Shown here one piece after another: positions 58,851 to 64,000 of a DNA stretch of 64,000 nt (its first letter is position 1; each line of letters begins with the position of its first letter). This DNA is from Trichobilharzia szidati. Taxonomy: Eukaryota > Platyhelminthes > Trematoda > Strigeidida > Schistosomatidae. Where the stretch lies: NCBI GenBank assembly GCA_944472155.2, contig OX235273.1, forward strand, positions 30,105,204 to 30,169,203, read 5' to 3'. The position numbers were made by a program, and so were the translations under genes. The notes below the pieces were generated by a model. It was not told where the DNA came from. It ran no database searches and saw only the letters and a program-made list of their open reading frames with translations.

Positions 58851-59342
58851 ACGACATTTCCGTACAGACATATAATTAAAACGTATTTTGAGCACAGTGA
58901 GTGAATAAACCATTTGCGAAAATGTTATACCGTGCAAATTATCACCATTGAATTCTTGGATAAAATTGTTATTTTGTAGATTTCATTCTCTTACTGCACC
59001 CTTTTGTCCTCACTTTTAATCTTTATCTCTGTGGTCTTCCATAAAATTCTTCGTCGATACATTTTGATGACCAACTCCAGATGAATTTAGAATATTATTA
59101 ACTTTTGTTCATATATTTACCAATGTACTTACTCACTAGCAGATGAAACGCAACAAAATTCGTAATTACTGGTCTTAAATTATATTTAATATATATCAAA
59201 GTAAACTATATTTTCGGTGATATTTACAAAATGCGTTTTGGATGACAAGATACTAATTTATACATCTAAATATAAATTCACCAGAATATAAGGCTAACTT
59301 ATCGTGAATTGGCAGAAGTTAGAATTAGCGGACCATTGGATC

Positions 59343-59565
59343 GGGTCCCAGTGGCTTAATGGTATACGAGCTCGCCTTGTAACCAGAAGGTCCTGGGTTC
59401 GAACCCCGGTGGGTGCTTACTGCTAAAGAGTCCCGAACTAGGACGAAACATCTGTCCAGTACTCCCAGGTTTTCCAATGGTTCTCTAACCAATGTCAGCT
59501 CGTGATGAAATCCTGTAACCAATCAACCAAATCCCTACGAACCAATACTTGAATATATGAACATC
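59343..59565 (+). mobile_element. SM-alpha-like SINE with hammerhead-ribozyme remnant
   Basis: Best SINE copy in the window. The tRNA-like head (59343-59415) has A-box CAGTGGCTTAATGG and a perfect B-box GGTTCGAACCC. The hammerhead core follows at about 59420-59449: stem II GTCCC..GGAC and the conserved GGACGAAAC (59441-59449), with a cleavage-type GTC at 59454-59456. CUGAUGA is broken by an insertion (reads CTGCTAAAGAG). Tail TTTTCCAATGGTTCTCTAAC is shared with the copy at 1-165. The 65-residue antisense frame over it is an artefact. It is not a functional tRNA gene: the anticodon arm gives an eight-base loop and the acceptor ends do not pair. Confidence 0.85.
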
Positions 59566-59694
59566 GTTTTGTACACTTCACACAAATGTAAATTCATTGA
59601 ACTTGCCCAACAATTATTTCACAATAAATAATGGGAGACCACTGTCTCGTTTTTTGTAAAGAAATGAAAGAATAACATTTGAATCGATACTCAC

Positions 59695-59721
59695 CTAATT
59701 GAAAATTTGTACTAAATAATT
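59695..59721 (-). CDS. Candidate isolated micro-exon, 27 nt (LFSTNFQL)
   Basis: Strong acceptor TATATTTTCCACAG and donor TTAG|GTGAGT enclose 27 bases in the same phase as the six micro-exons at 43.9-48.4 kb. It is 11 kb upstream of them, and the sequence is hydrophobic and unlike them. An internal AG could make a 17-nt alternative. It may belong to the same gene, another gene, or chance. Confidence 0.25.
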   Translation of the reverse strand, partial: NYLVQIFN

Positions 59722-60179
59722 CTGTGGAAAATATACGTAACAAGAGTCTATGATTTCTTTCAAATAATCCAATAAATTATTATCTATAATTAATAGATTA
59801 TTTGATGGTATAAACATATTTCCACAAATATGTGCAATAAACTCAGACACAGTGACTGTATGTAATTCCGTATTGGCTCTATGTCTTATCAGTTGAAATA
59901 ATTGTGGTCATTTGCTTATTTTTGAAAAATAATAACCTATCAATTTGGGATATATCTAGTGCACACATTAATCCTGCATATTAGGTGAATAATTATCAGA
60001 ATATTCTAATGCATACAACCAATCACATTCTTGTTTTTTTTGAATAAATAACAAGCAGCAGATTGAACTGGGGCTCCTTTTTATCATGTTGGAGTGGAAT
60101 TTACCTTCCAAAATTAACGTATTAATGTAGAAGGCAGGATAATTCTTGTCGTTTAAGAAAGTGACTGAATGATGCTGAT
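59722..60179. other. Intergenic, nothing assigned
   Basis: AT-rich, no motif recognised. Confidence 0.4.
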
Positions 60180-60450
60180 TGCATTTTTCTTTTGTGCCAA
60201 AAATGAATTGATGGTACTTGTGTTATTTGCGATGAAGATTGATCGACTGTTGAAGTCTAGAGACAACTCAGCTGTGGCCACATATCTACATGCTTTCCGA
60301 TAGATGAAGATTCAGTTTTTACTCTCAATTTATTAGGTGATACTCAGAAGAGGATGTGGTTCATAACGAAGCTCGATCTAACAAAAGCGAATTTGATTAG
60401 GGAAGTACACTGTGCACGACAGTTGACTGCATTCAGGTATAGACAGACAA
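60180..60450 (+). mobile_element. Gypsy-like LTR retrotransposon reverse transcriptase fragment
   Basis: The frame through 60353-60435 reads MWFITKLDLTKANLIREVHC and then ARQLTAF, which fits the F-KLDL-K-Y-QI------TAF motif of Gypsy-class reverse transcriptases. Only this short part is legible. The catalytic YLDD region is not seen. Confidence 0.5.
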
Positions 60451-63400
60451 CCTATCCACTCCAAGTGCTGTAAATTCGAATTGCCGGATGCAAAGTATAA
60501 TAAACCAATTTACATCAACCTATCTTGTTCATTTATCATTCATCAGAATGGCAATTTGTGAAGTGTTATTAAATGGTTTATCACTTTCAAAATGCTAAAA
60601 GTGATGATCGATTACTTGAATAATTGTAAATTTGAAATAACTACTGTGGAGAGAATTTCATAATTGCCGCCATAGATGCTGCATAGAAAGCCTAAATAAG
60701 AGTGCCTGATTTTCACTTTGTTCGTATTTCTTAAGAGTTAATGTTCATCTGACAGATCAAATCTATTCTGTTGGAGGAAGTGTCAAAAGCTGAGTCACTG
60801 CTTAACCTGCCTAGAAGACTGGTTCATTTCGGTGACACGTATACGACTGTGATAATTCTGTCACCCGATACGGCGTGGTTGAATCGCATAAGTTGCTATA
60901 TTTGTACAAGTAGCGGTTTAATATATTTTCAGAAACATGTTCACTAACTTACGTTGGGCAACTTGATTGAGGAAAACATTTGTATACTACTCCGAAATTT
61001 AAGTGAGTTGTTTGAGCTTCATGTTATAAATTTCTAAATACGGCTATGTTGTTTTCATATGCATCGTCCAATCATTCAAGCATATGCTTGTGCAGCCCTA
61101 GACTTTCCGCAGTAAACAGAAGCGAATTTACTGTAATCCTATATCAACGGATATTTACATATATATATATATATGTACGTATGAATTTGAAGCCTGGCAA
61201 TGTGACGTATGTGCATCGAAAATAAATGGTCAATATAAGTAGACCTTTTGATTTCAAGTGAAAATACAGAGGACAGATCCATTTTCACACATTCTGTGAT
61301 AACTTTTAAGTCTTTATGCCTGAATTTACTTATGCAGTCTTATTTTCCTTCTGAGTATTGTGATTTTTCAGTAATCAAACTGTAGGCTAGCAAATTACGT
61401 CTATATTTTGTAAGCTTCCAACCCATATTTCATGATTAAATATATTTGAAGCGACTTTGCCCACTAGCTAAATTACAGCTGTTATTCTCAATTTAGAGAA
61501 TTTTAGCGAGTATGAATCTAATTCCGCAGTAGTGTAACAAAGTCATAATAATTACGGTATCCCAGAGAAAAAAGCAGTCTGCCGCACCTCAACTTTATTT
61601 TAATATATATTCACCAGTGTACATTATAGTGGATAATTTAGTTGGAGAAGAAAAATGTATACACTTGACGTTTGCTTGACGAAATGCAATAAAGTGAAAT
61701 GAACCACATCGACATTAACATCTGCAAAATGTGACTGTATCACACTCATATCAGTGAATGGCAGATGACAAGATACTTATTTATACATTTAGAGCAAATC
61801 ACCTCAGGATAATGAATAGAATGTCTCTTTTTGTACATCCCTCACAGCTGTAAATCCTTAGTGGTATTCGAACCATAAATATTTCATAACAAATGAACAA
61901 TAAATACCCTTCCTATTTAGTGTATAAATAGAAAAATTAAACTTCAGATTCTACGTACACTTAGAAACTGAAAGAATGAATTTGGACAAAATTCGTAAAA
62001 AATAGGTTTGTTACGATTGAGTGAACAGATTATAATCCATAATTAACATACCATTTAATAATGTGAACACGTTTCAGTTAGTTCGGCATATTAGTTCCAT
62101 ATCGGAATTTATATATAACGTGATGTATATTAGAGTAAATCCAGATGAAGACTTATTTGGAAACCATAATGTCGGCTTGTTGGTTATTTTTAGTTAAAAT
62201 GCTGCAGCTACCAGAAGCACGATTCGATCTGATATTTGATTTTTCCTGGTTCGTTTTATACGCCTTTTTCAAACATTTCTCTATGTTTCTCGAAAATACA
62301 CCTCAACTTACTGCTTAGAATTCAGTGTTTATGTTCATGCCAGAGGTTTTTAGTTCTCACTTTTCATCATTTCACTAGCGCACCATTACGTTGAACTTCT
62401 CACTGTGTAATCTCACTTGATGTGACTACCTATGTGCTGATACTCACAGTTGATACATTGCCACTTATTAGGTCTTAGATTTTTGAATCCTACCTAGAAC
62501 GCGATGAATTTAACTTAGTCAGTTTGAATTAATTTTACTTAAACTGAGAAACCTACTCACCATTATGCAGAATTTTGTTCTTCACCAGACACCTGTTTGG
62601 AATTTATTTATTTATTTTATGGAAGACATAGTAGATATTCCTTCTAAGGAATTCTGTTTGGAGTTCCGTTTTCATTCATTTTCACAGGTGATATTCCCAA
62701 ACTTCCTGTATCAAGGTGTATTAACATAAGATCAAAATGTACATTCACTTTGAATCACTGAGCAGTAAGTTGTCAAAGAGATTCCGGAAAGTTCACTTGG
62801 TTGTATGCCGTCGATAACATAAGTGACAGATACTAAAATAACTTACACAGGCCCACTTAAGTGTCGAGTGATATCAGAGATGGAAACAAACAAAGTTGTG
62901 GGTATATTAAACAATGTGGAATTCTTAGTGGAAACAAAAATGACACTGGACATCATCAACCCCCTTTTTTAAGCAAAACTTGGTTCTATCATATTGAGAC
63001 TCATGAAAAGGTGATTTTTAGTTGTAAGTGAATTCCATTATTTGTGACAGCGTCAGATATATAGACTTTTACCTGTTTGGAATTTATTTCTATTTGAGTT
63101 ATTATTACAACTTTACGTGTGCAAAAATTTTATTATTCCGAATCATTTTTCTGGTTGTGATCATGTAACGTTTATAGAGTTGTTCTGTTCATAATGTTAT
63201 CAATACGTTCCTGATACCCATTTACTTTTCCTGATCATTTTCTGATTCTTTGATGAGTCTCTAAGCATAATACGTTTCAAAATTCTTACTTACAAAAGTC
63301 CTCTGAATAAATGCAAAATTTACTAAGCAATGAATCCACTGCCTCATATGCACTGCGGTGAGAACCATGTAGAACCAGTTCTGCAGAAATCATTGAGGCA

Positions 63401-64000
63401 ATAAATATTTCTTATTTAAAACAGAAGAAATTCTGATAATGTCAGTCGAAAATTCAAAGCAAGTTGACGCACAATCTAAAATTCAAAAATGTTACAAATG
63501 CACAATACTGAATCACAGGTCGTACATATCGTATGCTAAGGCGCTTATCAGCTTTTCACCCTAAATAATCTCAACGAAAAAGAAATGAGTGTGGATATAT
63601 GTAAAGCGAACAAAACAACGTGCTCGTAGATTAAAAAACTAAGGTGGAGCATACGAATAAAGGTAATTTTAAGGTAATTAAAGCATCACTTATATATTTT
63701 AGAGGAAAACAACAAAGTTGAAAAGGAGAATGAAACTTCTGTACTTTACTAATATACGGAAATCATGATTATAAACGTGATTAAGATCCATAAACTCTGT
63801 CTGAAACATCATCTGGCAAATAATACTGATTCAGTGTGAAACATCCAACTTGAAATTATGATGGAATATGGTGTCATGCATAAGGTGAAGGGCTGAGTAT
63901 ACGAGCTTATCTGCCATAGTACCATTCACCTACATCACTTCACATATGTATTGTTCAGAATCAAAATAAATGACTGAAATCTGCGGGGATAAATGTAGAA
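60451..64000. other. Intergenic, nothing assigned
   Basis: AT-rich DNA with a (TA)n run at about 61159-61174. Several 9-nt spans between good minus-strand splice sites exist (see findings), but none is supported as an exon. No retroelement motif recognised after 60.5 kb. Confidence 0.4.

Noticed and set aside
59343..59415. Functional tRNA gene
   Set aside because: B-box is perfect, but the anticodon loop has eight bases, the acceptor ends do not pair, and SINE body sequence follows.

Overview
The window reads as nuclear DNA from a parasitic flatworm, most likely a schistosome or close relative. It is AT-rich and gene-poor and full of old retroelements. Four copies of a tRNA-headed SINE carry a decayed hammerhead-ribozyme core, the hallmark of the schistosome SM-alpha family. 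There are also many RTE/SR2-like non-LTR fragments and Penelope-like elements with a GIY-YIG nuclease. The genus is an inference from these repeats; no ribosomal or mitochondrial marker is present.

Layout. 1-12.4 kb: SINEs, a 56-bp-arm inverted repeat, one possible small secreted peptide ORF (4039-4257), an RTE copy (5.7-7.4 kb), two divergent GIY-YIG remnants (9.0-10.0 kb) and a decayed RTE. 13.4-18.8 kb: a tail-to-tail inverted duplication of a small secreted Cys/Gly-rich protein gene. The right copy is complete, with TATA box, a 15-nt coding part of exon 1, a 46-nt exon 2, a 161-nt coding exon 3 and a polyA signal. The left copy lacks exon 1 and promoter in the duplicated segment. A third, broken copy lies at 22.2-22.8 kb. 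23-34.3 kb: two decayed minus-strand Penelope-like elements. One is interrupted by an RTE insertion with a 10-bp target-site duplication.

39-58 kb: four related blocks spaced about 6 kb apart (6462, 6122 and 5872 bp). Three of them carry an RTE relic at the same relative place, so the region grew by segmental duplication after that insertion. Among these blocks, on the minus strand, sit six micro-exons (27, 27, 27, 27, 33 and 27 nt). All are in the same phase and stop-free, with matching splice sites. I interpret them as the repeat core of a schistosome-type micro-exon gene (MEG) coding for a Thr/Ser-rich variable secreted protein. Its first and last exons were not identified.

53-57 kb: a nearly full-length but broken RTE (endonuclease plus reverse transcriptase) followed by another RTE tail. 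57-64 kb: a SINE, faint Gypsy-like pieces and otherwise unassigned AT-rich DNA. Most open reading frames in the window are retroelement fragments, their antisense shadows, or translations of microsatellites. The two host gene loci with good support are the Cys-rich gene pair and the micro-exon gene.
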